From the NCBI GenBank assembly GCA_900016875.1, contig FCNR01000060.1:45643-109642 (forward strand): a stretch of 64,000 nucleotides of DNA. The letters are read 5' to 3'. The notes beneath the pieces were generated by a model. The model was given only the letters and a program-made list of their open reading frames with translations, searched no databases and had not been told where the DNA came from. The stretch comes from Eubacteriaceae bacterium CHKCI004. GTDB lineage: Bacteria > Bacillota > Clostridia > Lachnospirales > Lachnospiraceae. Position numbers and translations under genes: made by a program. Below are positions 16,397 through 26,248 of the stretch, one piece after another (position 1 is the first letter of the stretch; each line of letters begins with the position of its first letter).

Positions 16397-19300
16397 ATGA
16401 AGAATCATCTGAGAAAGCTGCTGCTGGTTTTGCTGACAGGATGTCTGATCTTTCAGCAGATTTCTATGCCTCTGTATGCAGGGACAACGGGGGTAGCGGC
16501 AGTCTTTATTGATTCGAAGGATGAAGTGGGAACAGCGGAAGATACAAAGGATACATTTATAAAGAAGAGTAACTGGGCAGCAGCCAGAGATCAGAATGTT
16601 CGGACAGCCGGCAGGAATCGGTATATCGAGGCTTCCGGTGGGAATAATTCGGGACGAAAGAAGCAAGATACAAAAGCAGCCAGAGGAACGATCACGGATA
16701 CTGCAGGAACAGAACAGTCCGTACAAGATAAGAATGATGCGGAAACAGATAAAGATAACGATGGAGTTTCTTCTGACGAGGAAGACGCCGGCAGTACCGG
16801 AGAGGAAGCCGGGGAAACTGCCAGTGATGAAACGGAGACCGGAGAAGATGATCAGGGAGCAGGTTATACCGGGGATGAGACAGAGCCCGGAAAAGATGAT
16901 CAGGAGGCCATAGATGAGACAGAGCCCGGAAACAATGAACAGGGAGGCGAAGACGGTACAGAAGGCGAGACAGAGAATGCAGGGGGAGACGACGATGACG
17001 GCCGGAAGCAGAATGACCTGAATTCGGAAGAAGGCATCAAGGAGGACAAGACAGAGCAAAAAGGGAAAACAGAAGACGGTGCGCAGGAGAATAACAGTTC
17101 TGTTTCCATCCCGGCACATACCGGAGAAGAACAGGAGAATACTGAGCAGACGACAGAAAACGCCGCTAGGCAGCAGGAGGATATTTTTGACCGGCTGCTC
17201 AATAAGAATCTTCTGCGCGCTGATGTCCGGGCAAAAAATGATTTTAATATGCCGAAAGCAACTTATGAGACATTTATTCTGCAGGGAAGAAATGGAAAAG
17301 GGCAGAAGATAGGAAACAGCGGCAAGGTGACGATGATGCCTTCCAGAAGGGCGATTCAGAATGATATAACGCAGAAACATAATGACTATGTTTCTTTTAC
17401 CCCTCACTGGGGAATCGATACCACAGCATCTCTGTCCACGCAGTCCGGTTCCCGGAATGTCAGCTATTATGTCAATGATCCAAAGAAGGCGCAGCACGTG
17501 GGCGGAATCGGACTGGCCAGCATGTCTCCGAATATTATCGGAGGACGGGTTTTTAAACTGGACGCTTCCATGAAGAATAAATTGAGCTGCACTTATTATA
17601 ATGTGGGGCGATACTATGACCGGGCTTCCGGCAGATCATACGCCATTGACATGAAGGCGGTGGTGACCGATTTTACAAAGAAACCAAAAGGTACGGAAGA
17701 TGTGAAAGGTGCCATTGCCGATGGAGCTTTGGGCGATGACGGAGGTCCGCTGTTCTGCTTTGTGGGCGGCCAGTCGGTGGGGTCCATCGGAGTGCTCACC
17801 TGTTTCTGTGATGCAGTGACTGTCCGGTATTCTTTTTATATTCATGGCACGCAGACGCCGATTCAGCTGAAAGGGTTTACCAGATTTCGGGATGTTGACG
17901 CTCAGCAGGGTATTGAGTTTTCCGGAGAAGCCAATTATTTTTATGCTGTTGATGCAGCTAATGAATATCTCGGATACAGTAAAGGTGTGTATAATCAGGG
18001 GAGCAAAGCATACATTTATGCGTTGAGTTCTGCGGCGGTTTCCGGCAATGCGGGAAGCTCCTTTTATACGCTGTTTTCCGGTTCGCAGCTCACTCTGCGC
18101 TACACTTTTGCAAAGTGCAGCAGGAAAGATGACGGCGGCCCGCAGAATGGAAGTAATCTGACAAAGTATAAAGTACCTTTTGATAATTCTGATGTGAAAG
18201 ACTATTCCACCAGTTCATCAAGCGGTTATATCCGGTTTGATGCGAGACAGCCGTATCTGGCTCAGCCTGAAATTCAGAAGTCTGTTTTCAATGGAAACGA
18301 TATACAGGCTGAGATCCGCACGCCGCACAATGGGGTTTCCAATGAATTATCCAGACTGGAAGATGTTTTTACTTATAAAGTGCGGACGGTATGTCCATAT
18401 GAAGATGCCTCTGAGCATCACTATTCATCCTGGGTTGTGTCAGACCGGGTAAGCCCGTACCTCAACGTTGAGCAGGCAGTCGTCTATGACGGTACAGGGA
18501 ACCGTGCATCTGATTTTAAGATACAAAAGCAGGTGCAGGGAGACGGTTCCACGATGGTAACAGCAACAGCATCCAACCCGGCAGCGCAGTCTTTCTATGA
18601 GAAAAACTGGTATGACTTATATATCACGGTCAGAGTGAAGACGCAGGAGCAGCTGGAGAGCCTGCATCTGGACTTCGCGAGTCAGTATGTCAGAAGCGGT
18701 TCCGGGACAGGCAGATATGTTCTCTCAAATAATGCGACACTGTCTACCGGTACGACATATACGTCCAATCATGTTGAGACTGTGATTCCGCAACAACTGA
18801 AGGTCAGAAAGGTCAATGAGGAAGGACGTCCGGTAAAGGGGGTTACCTTTGGGATTTTTGCCAGCCCGAACGCAGATATCCATAAAGACAAGCCTCTGAT
18901 GACAGCAGTGACGGGAGAAGACGGCGTGGCGTACTTCAGAGCGGCTTCTTTCTTCAATCTGGCTGGCAAAGCAGGGCCATATTATGTGCGTGAGATATCC
19001 CGGGGAGTTTTTGAGAATGTATATCTTCTGGATGAGACGTGGCATTATGCTTTCTCCAGTGATAAAGGTAATGCGGTTGTCTACGGAGAAGAGAAGGATA
19101 AAAGCGTTTCTACTCTGGAGGATATGGCAAAAATTCTCCGTAAGTATTCTGTCCGGGTGAGAAAAAAGAACCGGGAGACCAGTGGTTTTCTGAAAGGCGC
19201 GGTTTTTGGTCTGTATCAATGGTCTGAGGCGGGAAACAGTTATATGAAAGCATGTACTCTGGAAGAAGCCACAGATGAAGACGGAAGGATCTATTATCGC

Positions 19301-22300
19301 AATCCGGAAGATATTGTTGCTACGGAGGATAATCTGGGACGTTTTATGATAAAGGAAGAAAAGGCTCCCTATGGCTGTTATAATGCCGGTGTAAGCTGGA
19401 CTTTTTCTACCACAGATGCTTATGCAGACGATGAGAAAAATATTGAGTTTGTTTATACGGCAGAAAATGGAAGGAAAAAAACGCAGAAAGAAGAATTGAT
19501 CTATACAAATGAACTTCAGAAAGGAATTCTCAAGATTATTAAGACTGACGATGAAGGAGCATTGGTCAAAGGAGCGCTGTTTGAGATAAAAGCAGCGGAA
19601 GATATTTATGCGCCGTGGCAGTATAAAGAAGATGGGACGGCTGCGCAGGATCAGGAACCATTGGTTCCGAAAGGCATGGTCTGCGGTCGCCTGACTACAG
19701 ATGAAAATGGCAGCGCAGTGTCCAGGCCGCTTTATATTGGTAAGTATCAGGTGACAGAGACAGGCGGCGCACCGGATCATGTACAGTCGGAGGAAGTCTA
19801 TGAGGTGACATTCACATATCCGGAAAAAGATGATACTGCAATGGTGGAAGAAACTGTGCAGGCGGGAAATGTCATCATGCGCCCGGCCTTCGCAGTGGCA
19901 AAACTGGCGGAGCGGACCCGGAATCCGGAAGGAGAAGAAGTAGAGTTTGATGTGAACACAGGACGATATACACAGGAGAAAGTACCGGGAACCTATAACG
20001 CCGAAGAGACTATCAGGTACCGGATTGTCGTGACCAATACGGGAAATACAGATCTGTACCATGTGAGGGTTTACGACAGTATGGAAGAAGCCAATGAAGC
20101 CGGTCAGAAACTGGCAGATTATGTGGACACGGAGCGGGCGTCTTTTGTCCTTCCGGCGGCTGGAAGCTATGAGACGCAGAAAGGAAATAGCATCACAGCT
20201 TCGTTATCAGAGGATAATGGCCGGATGGTGCTTCTCAGCAGGCTGCCGGTGGGTGACAGTGTGGAACTGTATTTCGAGGCTCCCGTACTGAATAACGCAG
20301 CCAATATATATCACCTCATAAATAAGGTGACCGTTACGGCAAGCTACGATAATAACGAAGAGCGGCCGGGACAGCATCTGATTCCTGTCAATACAGAGCA
20401 GATGGTAGATGAAGATGGCAATCCTCTGACAGAAGACGAAGATCAGATACATATTCCGGGAACGCCGGATACTTCTGTGGTAAAAATCGCGGACCGGACT
20501 ACCGGAGCCATCGTCACCGACGGAGAACTCAACGGAACAAAGGTGCCGGGCCTGTATTATGAAAACGACATGGTACGTTTTGATATCCATATTAAAAATA
20601 CCGGAACAGCCAACCTGAAAAACATTCTCGTCACTGATGTGATGTCGGAAGAACTGAAGCAGATTGTCGATGAGAGTACAGCAGCCTTCCGCCTGGAGAA
20701 TGATGCTAAGGAGGAAGAGGTTGAGATTGAGGACGACAATACAGAGGAAGAGGGAACAACAGAGGATGGCGCTGAAGAAGATGAGACGACAACGGACAAC
20801 GCAGCGGAAGGCGGAGCGGCAGACCAAAAGGAATCAGAAAAAAATAATTCCACGTTCACTCTTTTGACAGGCAGAGGGGAAAAAGTATCTGCCCGGCAGA
20901 TTGATGCCTCCAGAGTGATTCTCTGTGAAGATGTGGATACTGTAACCGGTGAGGGCAGTCTGCGTCCGGGAGATACCATCATACTGCATTTTTACGCCAG
21001 AGTAAAAAAAGACGCTGCCAACTTTTATGATCTGTTAAATACAGCCATTGTGAACGCTTCTTATTTTACCGGTGAGGAGGACGCGCCTGTACCGGAAAAG
21101 ACAGACACAGATATCATCGAGATACCTGGAGTCCCGGAGGCAAAGGTGGCGAAGCTTGCTGACAGAACTACGGGAGCGGTCTTAGTACAGGGAAGATATC
21201 AGAATGAAAAAATAATCGGCAGCTATGATAACGGCAATGAGATTGTCTATACGATTACTGTTACCAATTCTGGTACTGCGGATTTATATGACCTGAAAGT
21301 CAGAGATGTGATGGAAGAGAGGCTTTTGTCGGCTCTTGATAAAGACAGCATTCGTTTTCAGGATGGCAGATATACCACATCGAAAGGGGATCTGATCGAT
21401 ACTGAATCTAAGGGGGCGGATGTCCTGCTGATGAATCGTCTGCGGGCCGGCGACAGCGTGAATCTGCTGCTTCGGGCAGTGGTCCGCAGACAGGCCGGTG
21501 ATCTGTTTAAGCTGGAAAATAAGGTATATGTGACAGGCCATTACCGAAAAGGAAATGAACAATACCAGCAGGAATATGAAAAAGAAGCCGAGGCATCCGG
21601 TCATTCCTATGTATTGGAGTATCACGCTAATAATGGAACCACAGAGAAAACGCCCGACAGCGAGACGCCGGCGCATCGGGGAGACACTGTGCGCATTAAT
21701 GGCAATCCATTTACAAAAGAAGGATATGAATTTTTAGGATGGAATACCAAGGCAGACGGAACGGGGCAGGATTATGCTCCGGGAGCGGAATATACCATGC
21801 CGGCCCAGGATGTTCATCTGTATGCACGATGGGGCGGAAAAGGCAGTGTATTGAAGAAAAATTATACGTATGCCTTGACATATCACTCAAATAATACCCT
21901 GCCACAGTCTTATCCGGACAGCGAGACCAGATGTGCCGCGGGAACAGCCGTGCTGCTTGATGAATGTTCATTTCTTTATGAAGGATATCATTTTATTGGC
22001 TGGAGCCTGACTCCAGATGAAAAAGAAGATCTGCTGCAGCCGGGCGACACCTGCCGAATGCCGAAGAAAGACATACATTTATATGCACAGTGGGAAAGGG
22101 ATGAAAAAGCGGTTCTGACATATCATTCCAATGTTTCAGATCAGGAACAGACGAGAGCTGATTTTGAGACGCCTTGTGCAAAAGGTATGAAAGTTGTTAT
22201 CAAACAGTGTGAATTTGAGAGAGAGGATTACATTTTTGTCGGCTGGAGCAAAGAAAAAACGGCAACAAAAGCCGAAATCAATCCGGGAGACAGTCTGATT

Positions 22301-24193
22301 CTTGAAAATGATCTGGATTTATATGCCGTGTGGGAAAAAGAAAAAGACGGGCAGGAACAATTCCGGTATCAGCTGACCTATCATGGAAATAATGAAACTA
22401 GAGATTCCTTTGTCGATTTTAAAACTCCGTGCATAGCAGGAACATCTGTGATACTTTCACAGAATCTGTTTACTTATGACGGACATGTGTTCACTGGCTG
22501 GAATACCAAAGCAGACGGAACAGGAAAGACATGGAATGTCAATGATTCCTTTACAATGCCGGACCGAAATGTACATTTGTATGCCCAGTGGAAGGAAGTT
22601 GCAAAACATACGCTCACCTACCTTTCCAACTACCCGGATAAGAAAGATTCGGTTCCTGATGAGCAAAGAATGGACAGTGAGACGCCGTGTCCGGAACAGA
22701 CTTCTGTCCGCATTGACGGCTGCAGCTTCCAGTGTGACGGATACCGGTTCCTCGGCTGGAGCATGACACCGGACGGAAGCTCGGAACTTATCATCCCGGA
22801 GGTGCAGTATACGATTACAGCAGATACGGTTTTGTATGCAATATGGACGGATCAGTGCGAAGAATATGCATTGCTTTATTCCTCCAATACGAAGGCAGCT
22901 ATCTGGGAAGCGGCACCGTCCTCGCCGTCTCCGGCGGGAACCCCGCAGACAATCATTGCAAATCCGTTTTCCAATGCAGGAGCAGTTTTTGCGGGCTGGA
23001 GTCTTGATGAAGATGCCGCAGCCGATTCGGAAGATCTCCTGTTGCCGGGACAGCGCTTTGAGCAGCCGGCAGGGGATACCGTTTTGTACGCTGTATGGAA
23101 AGAAGAGCAGAGTCACAGAGTATATTATGACGGCAATGGAGGAGCGGCCACAGTTTCCAATCCAGAAAGTGATGGAAGGATTATTGATGATGAGACGCCG
23201 TGCACTGCCGGTTCAGTCATCCGGATAAATCCGTCTTCATTCCGAAGGGATGGATATCGGTTCCTTGGCTGGACGACAGAAAAGCTGGAGCCGCTAAAGA
23301 CCACGGATTCCACCGCATCCGCAGGAGAAGGCGAAGAAAAACAGACATGGGAGCAGGCCATGGAACAGACAGATATCATCTATCCGGGCTGTGCTTATAC
23401 AGTTCCGGAAAATGATACGATATTCTATGCGCTTTGGGAAGAAATACCAAAAAGCAGTTTCGACGGAGATAGTCCGGCATACAGCGGCGATGAACCGGCG
23501 GAGAGCCTGTATACACCGATACCGGTGACAGAGCTGATGAAAGATCAGGACCATGTCAATATTCCGGGTGAACCGGAACTTCGGGTGGCGAAGAAGGCAG
23601 ACAAAACAAAGGGAGTCACATTGAAAAAAGGACGTTATCAGGGGACAAGAAAACCAGGAACCTACTACGAGGGCGACCGTGTGATATATAAAATCACTGT
23701 GTCCAATTACGGAACAGCAACAGCAAGTGAGGTCACAATCAAAGAAATCCCGTCATCTTCCTGGAAAAAATCTCTGGAGCCGGAAGGATTCACCCCGTCA
23801 GTGGGAGAATCCCTGGAAACCGCCAAAGGTAATCTGATAAAAGTTCAGAAGAAAACGGCGAACACCCTGACACTGGACAGCCTGCAGCCAAACGACAGTA
23901 TCACAGTGACCTTTGAAGCCACCGTAACAGCTCAGCAGGCGTCTGAAAGTACCATAAAGAACACAGTAAAAGTCACCGGCAAAAAACATGACGGAACCCC
24001 GGTTGCTGAAACAGAATACACAAAAGACAGTGATGTAATTAAAATCTCAGCCAAAGAACAGCCGTCTCCGACAGGCACAGACAACGTACCAAAGACAGGA
24101 GACGATAACCCGATCTATCCGTTGATTCTTATTGGGCTTCTTAGTCTCACTGCGGCTGGAACCGTTCTTATAAGGTGGCGCAGACAAAAATAG
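16397..24193 (+). CDS. giant sortase-anchored surface protein (SpaA-like, DUF11-like and InlB-type repeats)
   Basis: 2598 residues; ATG 16397 follows AAAGGAGAAG. A signal peptide (residues 1-28, ending LYA) leads into an acidic, low-complexity region (about 35-275). An unassigned region (about 285-790) looks like an adhesin head. Three SpaA/prealbumin-like domains begin near 801 (LKVRKVNEEGRPVKGVTFGI), 918 and 1043. Four DUF11-like repeats with the pattern AKxADRTTGA ... VTNTGxxDL begin near 1166, 1360, 1583 and 2395. Seven InlB B-type repeats, each ending (L/F)YA(R/Q/V/I/L)W, run from about 1737 to 2347. The C-terminus is a sorting signal: VPKTG (2564-2568), a hydrophobic helix and RRWRRQK-type basic tail, a variant of LPxTG. 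It is probably covalently wall-bound, and SpaA folds often self-crosslink by isopeptide bonds. No sortase gene is in the window. Likely role: attachment to host or particles. Confidence 0.9.
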   Translation: MKNHLRKLLLVLLTGCLIFQQISMPLYAGTTGVAAVFIDSKDEVGTAEDTKDTFIKKSNWAAARDQNVRTAGRNRYIEASGGNNSGRKKQDTKAARGTITDTAGTEQSVQDKNDAETDKDNDGVSSDEEDAGSTGEEAGETASDETETGEDDQGAGYTGDETEPGKDDQEAIDETEPGNNEQGGEDGTEGETENAGGDDDDGRKQNDLNSEEGIKEDKTEQKGKTEDGAQENNSSVSIPAHTGEEQENTEQTTENAARQQEDIFDRLLNKNLLRADVRAKNDFNMPKATYETFILQGRNGKGQKIGNSGKVTMMPSRRAIQNDITQKHNDYVSFTPHWGIDTTASLSTQSGSRNVSYYVNDPKKAQHVGGIGLASMSPNIIGGRVFKLDASMKNKLSCTYYNVGRYYDRASGRSYAIDMKAVVTDFTKKPKGTEDVKGAIADGALGDDGGPLFCFVGGQSVGSIGVLTCFCDAVTVRYSFYIHGTQTPIQLKGFTRFRDVDAQQGIEFSGEANYFYAVDAANEYLGYSKGVYNQGSKAYIYALSSAAVSGNAGSSFYTLFSGSQLTLRYTFAKCSRKDDGGPQNGSNLTKYKVPFDNSDVKDYSTSSSSGYIRFDARQPYLAQPEIQKSVFNGNDIQAEIRTPHNGVSNELSRLEDVFTYKVRTVCPYEDASEHHYSSWVVSDRVSPYLNVEQAVVYDGTGNRASDFKIQKQVQGDGSTMVTATASNPAAQSFYEKNWYDLYITVRVKTQEQLESLHLDFASQYVRSGSGTGRYVLSNNATLSTGTTYTSNHVETVIPQQLKVRKVNEEGRPVKGVTFGIFASPNADIHKDKPLMTAVTGEDGVAYFRAASFFNLAGKAGPYYVREISRGVFENVYLLDETWHYAFSSDKGNAVVYGEEKDKSVSTLEDMAKILRKYSVRVRKKNRETSGFLKGAVFGLYQWSEAGNSYMKACTLEEATDEDGRIYYRNPEDIVATEDNLGRFMIKEEKAPYGCYNAGVSWTFSTTDAYADDEKNIEFVYTAENGRKKTQKEELIYTNELQKGILKIIKTDDEGALVKGALFEIKAAEDIYAPWQYKEDGTAAQDQEPLVPKGMVCGRLTTDENGSAVSRPLYIGKYQVTETGGAPDHVQSEEVYEVTFTYPEKDDTAMVEETVQAGNVIMRPAFAVAKLAERTRNPEGEEVEFDVNTGRYTQEKVPGTYNAEETIRYRIVVTNTGNTDLYHVRVYDSMEEANEAGQKLADYVDTERASFVLPAAGSYETQKGNSITASLSEDNGRMVLLSRLPVGDSVELYFEAPVLNNAANIYHLINKVTVTASYDNNEERPGQHLIPVNTEQMVDEDGNPLTEDEDQIHIPGTPDTSVVKIADRTTGAIVTDGELNGTKVPGLYYENDMVRFDIHIKNTGTANLKNILVTDVMSEELKQIVDESTAAFRLENDAKEEEVEIEDDNTEEEGTTEDGAEEDETTTDNAAEGGAADQKESEKNNSTFTLLTGRGEKVSARQIDASRVILCEDVDTVTGEGSLRPGDTIILHFYARVKKDAANFYDLLNTAIVNASYFTGEEDAPVPEKTDTDIIEIPGVPEAKVAKLADRTTGAVLVQGRYQNEKIIGSYDNGNEIVYTITVTNSGTADLYDLKVRDVMEERLLSALDKDSIRFQDGRYTTSKGDLIDTESKGADVLLMNRLRAGDSVNLLLRAVVRRQAGDLFKLENKVYVTGHYRKGNEQYQQEYEKEAEASGHSYVLEYHANNGTTEKTPDSETPAHRGDTVRINGNPFTKEGYEFLGWNTKADGTGQDYAPGAEYTMPAQDVHLYARWGGKGSVLKKNYTYALTYHSNNTLPQSYPDSETRCAAGTAVLLDECSFLYEGYHFIGWSLTPDEKEDLLQPGDTCRMPKKDIHLYAQWERDEKAVLTYHSNVSDQEQTRADFETPCAKGMKVVIKQCEFEREDYIFVGWSKEKTATKAEINPGDSLILENDLDLYAVWEKEKDGQEQFRYQLTYHGNNETRDSFVDFKTPCIAGTSVILSQNLFTYDGHVFTGWNTKADGTGKTWNVNDSFTMPDRNVHLYAQWKEVAKHTLTYLSNYPDKKDSVPDEQRMDSETPCPEQTSVRIDGCSFQCDGYRFLGWSMTPDGSSELIIPEVQYTITADTVLYAIWTDQCEEYALLYSSNTKAAIWEAAPSSPSPAGTPQTIIANPFSNAGAVFAGWSLDEDAAADSEDLLLPGQRFEQPAGDTVLYAVWKEEQSHRVYYDGNGGAATVSNPESDGRIIDDETPCTAGSVIRINPSSFRRDGYRFLGWTTEKLEPLKTTDSTASAGEGEEKQTWEQAMEQTDIIYPGCAYTVPENDTIFYALWEEIPKSSFDGDSPAYSGDEPAESLYTPIPVTELMKDQDHVNIPGEPELRVAKKADKTKGVTLKKGRYQGTRKPGTYYEGDRVIYKITVSNYGTATASEVTIKEIPSSSWKKSLEPEGFTPSVGESLETAKGNLIKVQKKTANTLTLDSLQPNDSITVTFEATVTAQQASESTIKNTVKVTGKKHDGTPVAETEYTKDSDVIKISAKEQPSPTGTDNVPKTGDDNPIYPLILIGLLSLTAAGTVLIRWRRQK

Positions 24194-24283
24194 AAGAAGG
24201 CACAGACAGCAAAGATATGTCACAGAAAAAATAAACAGACAATCATAAAAAATATAATTCATTTATAATGAAAAAAGAGAGAT

Positions 24284-24320
24284 AAAAAACCGGATAACCA
24301 CTGTCTAAGCGGTTATCCGG
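24284..24320 (-). terminator. terminator downstream of tRNA-Pro
   Basis: CCGGATAACC (24290-24299) pairs with GGTTATCCGG (24311-24320). On the minus strand it is followed by six T (24284-24289), so it ends the tRNA transcript. Confidence 0.85.
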
Positions 24321-24335
24321 CTTCTAAAAATGTAG

Positions 24336-24409
24336 TCGAGGCGACGGGACTCGAACCCACGGCCTCTGCGTCCCGAACGCAGCGCTCTACCAAACTGAGC
24401 CACGCCTCG
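24336..24409 (-). tRNA. tRNA-Pro (CGG)
   Basis: A 74-nt cloverleaf on the minus strand. Acceptor stem CGAGGCG/CGCCTCG with discriminator A, D-arm GCTC...GAGC, and anticodon stem CTGCG/CGCAG enclosing loop TTCGGGA, so the anticodon is CGG (proline, codon CCG). The T-arm has GGTTCGAGTCC. The C1:G72 pair is typical of bacterial tRNA-Pro. CCA is not encoded, so RNase Z processing and CCA addition would be needed. Confidence 0.95.
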
Positions 24410-24422
24410 ATGCAACGATAAT

Positions 24423-24451
24423 ATTCTATCAAATCATAAATATTATGTCAA
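24423..24451 (-). promoter_or_regulatory. promoter of tRNA-Pro
   Basis: Minus strand: -35 TTGACA (24446-24451), a 17-bp spacer and -10 TAGAAT (24423-24428), 13 bp upstream of the mature tRNA 5' end. Confidence 0.85.
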
Positions 24452-24500
24452 GGTTTTTTTGGATTTTTTTTGACCGTTTTTGAAACTAAAATACCGGGAT

Positions 24501-24541
24501 AAAAACAACCCGGACAGATGTCTGCTCTGCATTTGTCCGGG
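24501..24541 (-). terminator. terminator of the CNNM/CorC-like gene
   Basis: CCCGGACAGATG (24509-24520) pairs with 24530-24541 over 12 bp with one wobble. On the minus strand a T-rich stretch (24501-24508) follows. Confidence 0.8.
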
Positions 24542-24579
24542 ATTACTGCGGCTGTTATCTAAAAATATAAGAAGCCGGG

Positions 24580-26004
24580 TTATTTTGTTTTTGTATCTTT
24601 TGCTTTTGTGTCCTTGCTCTTGTTGTCTTTTGCTTTTGTATCTTTGGTATCATTCGTACTCTCAGATTCTTCTGGCGTCTCTTCTGGCAGTTCAATCCGT
24701 TCAATAGTAGCTTTTTCAATCTGGTGGTCTTTTATGTAGCTCACATGAATGTGGAGCTGCGCAACTTCCAGATCGATATTTTGCGGGCCGTCCTGTGGAA
24801 TCAGACCGAGAATGTCGAAAACGAGACCGCCCAAAGTATCATAATCATCGTTTTCCAGATCTATACCAGTTTCCTCTTTGATTTCGTCCAGAGGAATATT
24901 GCCGTTGATTTCCCATGAGGAATCAGTCTGCTGTTCAATTTGTGGATCGGAGCTTCCGAAGTCGGGGATATCTTCGCTGAGCTCGCCGACAAGCTCTTCG
25001 ATCAGGTCATTTAAAGTTACGATACCGACCATGCCGCCATATTCATCAAGGATGACGGCAAGAGAGTGATGTCCCTGTTTCATGTTTCGGAAAAGTACGT
25101 CAGCCTTAACTGTTTCTGGTACAAAATACGCAGGACGGACGGCTCCTTCCAGCACACTTTGCCGCGTTTTGTCAGAAAGACGGAAATAATCTTTGGCATT
25201 CAGAATGCCGACAACCTGATCCGGGGAGTTATCGCAGACAGGGTACAGAGTATGTCTGCTGTCGTGGATTATCTGTTCCCATTCTTCGTCGCTGTCCTCC
25301 AGAAAAAGAATGGTTACGTCGGTACGATGGGTGGCAATTTCACCAGCCATCAGATCGTCAAATTCAAAAACATTTTGAATAAATTCTTTCTCTTCATAGT
25401 CGATGGCGCCTTTTTCGCTTCCTGCATCGACCATCATGCGAATTTCTTCTTCACTTACCGCGTCGTCTGTTTCTGTTGGATCAATACCGCACAGGCGGAG
25501 AATAGCGTTGGTGGACAGGGAGAGAAACCACACGATTGGTTTAAATAAAGTAGAAATTGCACTGACCAGCCCGGAGATTGCCAGGGCGAGCTGTTCGGAT
25601 TTTTTCATGGCGATTCGTTTTGGGACAAGCTCGCCAAAAATCAATGTAAAATACGATAAAATCAATGTAATCACTACAACGGAAAGTGTGTTCAGCGTGG
25701 AACGTGGAATACCGATACCCAGACCGATGAGGAACTCCACCAGCGGGTCGGAAAAATTATCCGCTGCAAACGCACTGCCCAGGAAGCCGGATAAAGTAAT
25801 AGCGACCTGGATTGTTGAGAGAAACTTTGACGGTTCGCTGGTCAGATGAGTCAGTCGAATCGCTTTTTTGTTTCCTTCTTCCGCCATTTTTTCCAGTTTT
25901 GTTTCTTTGACGGAAAGAACGGCAATCTCTGCACTGGCAAAAATTGCATTCAGTGCAATCAGTATGACCTGAACTAATAGTAAAAATATTATGGAATCTT
26001 CCAA
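24580..26004 (-). CDS. CNNM/CorC (HlyC)-family membrane protein, probable Mg2+ exporter
   Basis: 474 residues with a TTG start at 26004 preceded by AGAGG. Residues 1-190 are the DUF21 membrane domain (ALNAIFASAEIAVLSV and FGELVPKRIAMKKSEQ are hallmark segments, with about four helices). A CBS pair follows (about 205-330; HHSLAVILDEYGGMVGIVTL is the second CBS) and then the CorC_HlyC domain (about 345-430). These proteins are often annotated hemolysin C, but characterised relatives (CNNM, CorC, MpfA) are Mg2+ efflux or homeostasis proteins. The last ~25 residues are a run of KDTK/KDNK units encoded by a short tandem repeat. A leader with a 22-codon ORF and a terminator precedes it, suggesting attenuation control. 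Confidence 0.9.
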   Translation of the reverse strand: MEDSIIFLLLVQVILIALNAIFASAEIAVLSVKETKLEKMAEEGNKKAIRLTHLTSEPSKFLSTIQVAITLSGFLGSAFAADNFSDPLVEFLIGLGIGIPRSTLNTLSVVVITLILSYFTLIFGELVPKRIAMKKSEQLALAISGLVSAISTLFKPIVWFLSLSTNAILRLCGIDPTETDDAVSEEEIRMMVDAGSEKGAIDYEEKEFIQNVFEFDDLMAGEIATHRTDVTILFLEDSDEEWEQIIHDSRHTLYPVCDNSPDQVVGILNAKDYFRLSDKTRQSVLEGAVRPAYFVPETVKADVLFRNMKQGHHSLAVILDEYGGMVGIVTLNDLIEELVGELSEDIPDFGSSDPQIEQQTDSSWEINGNIPLDEIKEETGIDLENDDYDTLGGLVFDILGLIPQDGPQNIDLEVAQLHIHVSYIKDHQIEKATIERIELPEETPEESESTNDTKDTKAKDNKSKDTKAKDTKTK

Positions 26005-26059
26005 AGTAAAAACCTCTTTCTTTTTATAATTGTTTGAAACATATTACATATTTTCCCTG

Positions 26060-26115
26060 AAAAAAGCATGAGACATGACCCGTCTATCATTATTGATACA
26101 CAGGACATGTCTCAT
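26060..26115 (-). terminator. leader terminator (candidate attenuator) before the CNNM gene
   Basis: Minus strand: ATGAGACATG (26106-26115) pairs perfectly with CATGTCTCAT (26068-26077). The stem continues past one mismatch by about 5 bp and is followed by GC and six T (26060-26065). It lies 55 nt upstream of the CNNM start codon and directly abuts the stop codon of the small leader ORF, so it is placed to switch the downstream gene. Confidence 0.8.
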
Positions 26116-26184
26116 TTAGTATATGAACAGATTTAATTTATAATCACCATTATCAGGGTTAGCGTCATTATCACTAGTATCCAT
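26116..26184 (-). CDS. 22-codon acidic leader ORF upstream of the CNNM gene
   Basis: Minus strand ATG at 26184 to TAA at 26116-26118. The first 15 residues are MDTSDNDANPDNGDY, with five Asp and one Pro, followed by KLNLFIY. A strong AAGGAGG lies 13 nt upstream, a little far. A second frame beginning ATT at 26195 and ending at 26133 would give a 20-residue hydrophobic peptide (contains WILVIMTLTLIMVI), but needs a rare ATT start only 2 nt from the Shine-Dalgarno. The stop codon touches the 5' arm of the terminator hairpin. Position, ribosome-binding site and composition recall leader peptides such as MgtL, whose acidic and proline codons destabilise ribosomes at low Mg2+. Translation is inferred, not shown. 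Confidence 0.45.
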   Translation of the reverse strand: MDTSDNDANPDNGDYKLNLFIY

Positions 26185-26248
26185 CTTCTGGTAATAACCT
26201 CCTTGAAAAATAAAAAAATGTGATATTAATAAAATGATACCGAAACTA

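Noticed and set aside
18725..20062. 445-codon open frame on the minus strand
   Set aside because: Antisense inside the giant surface protein and not resembling any family.
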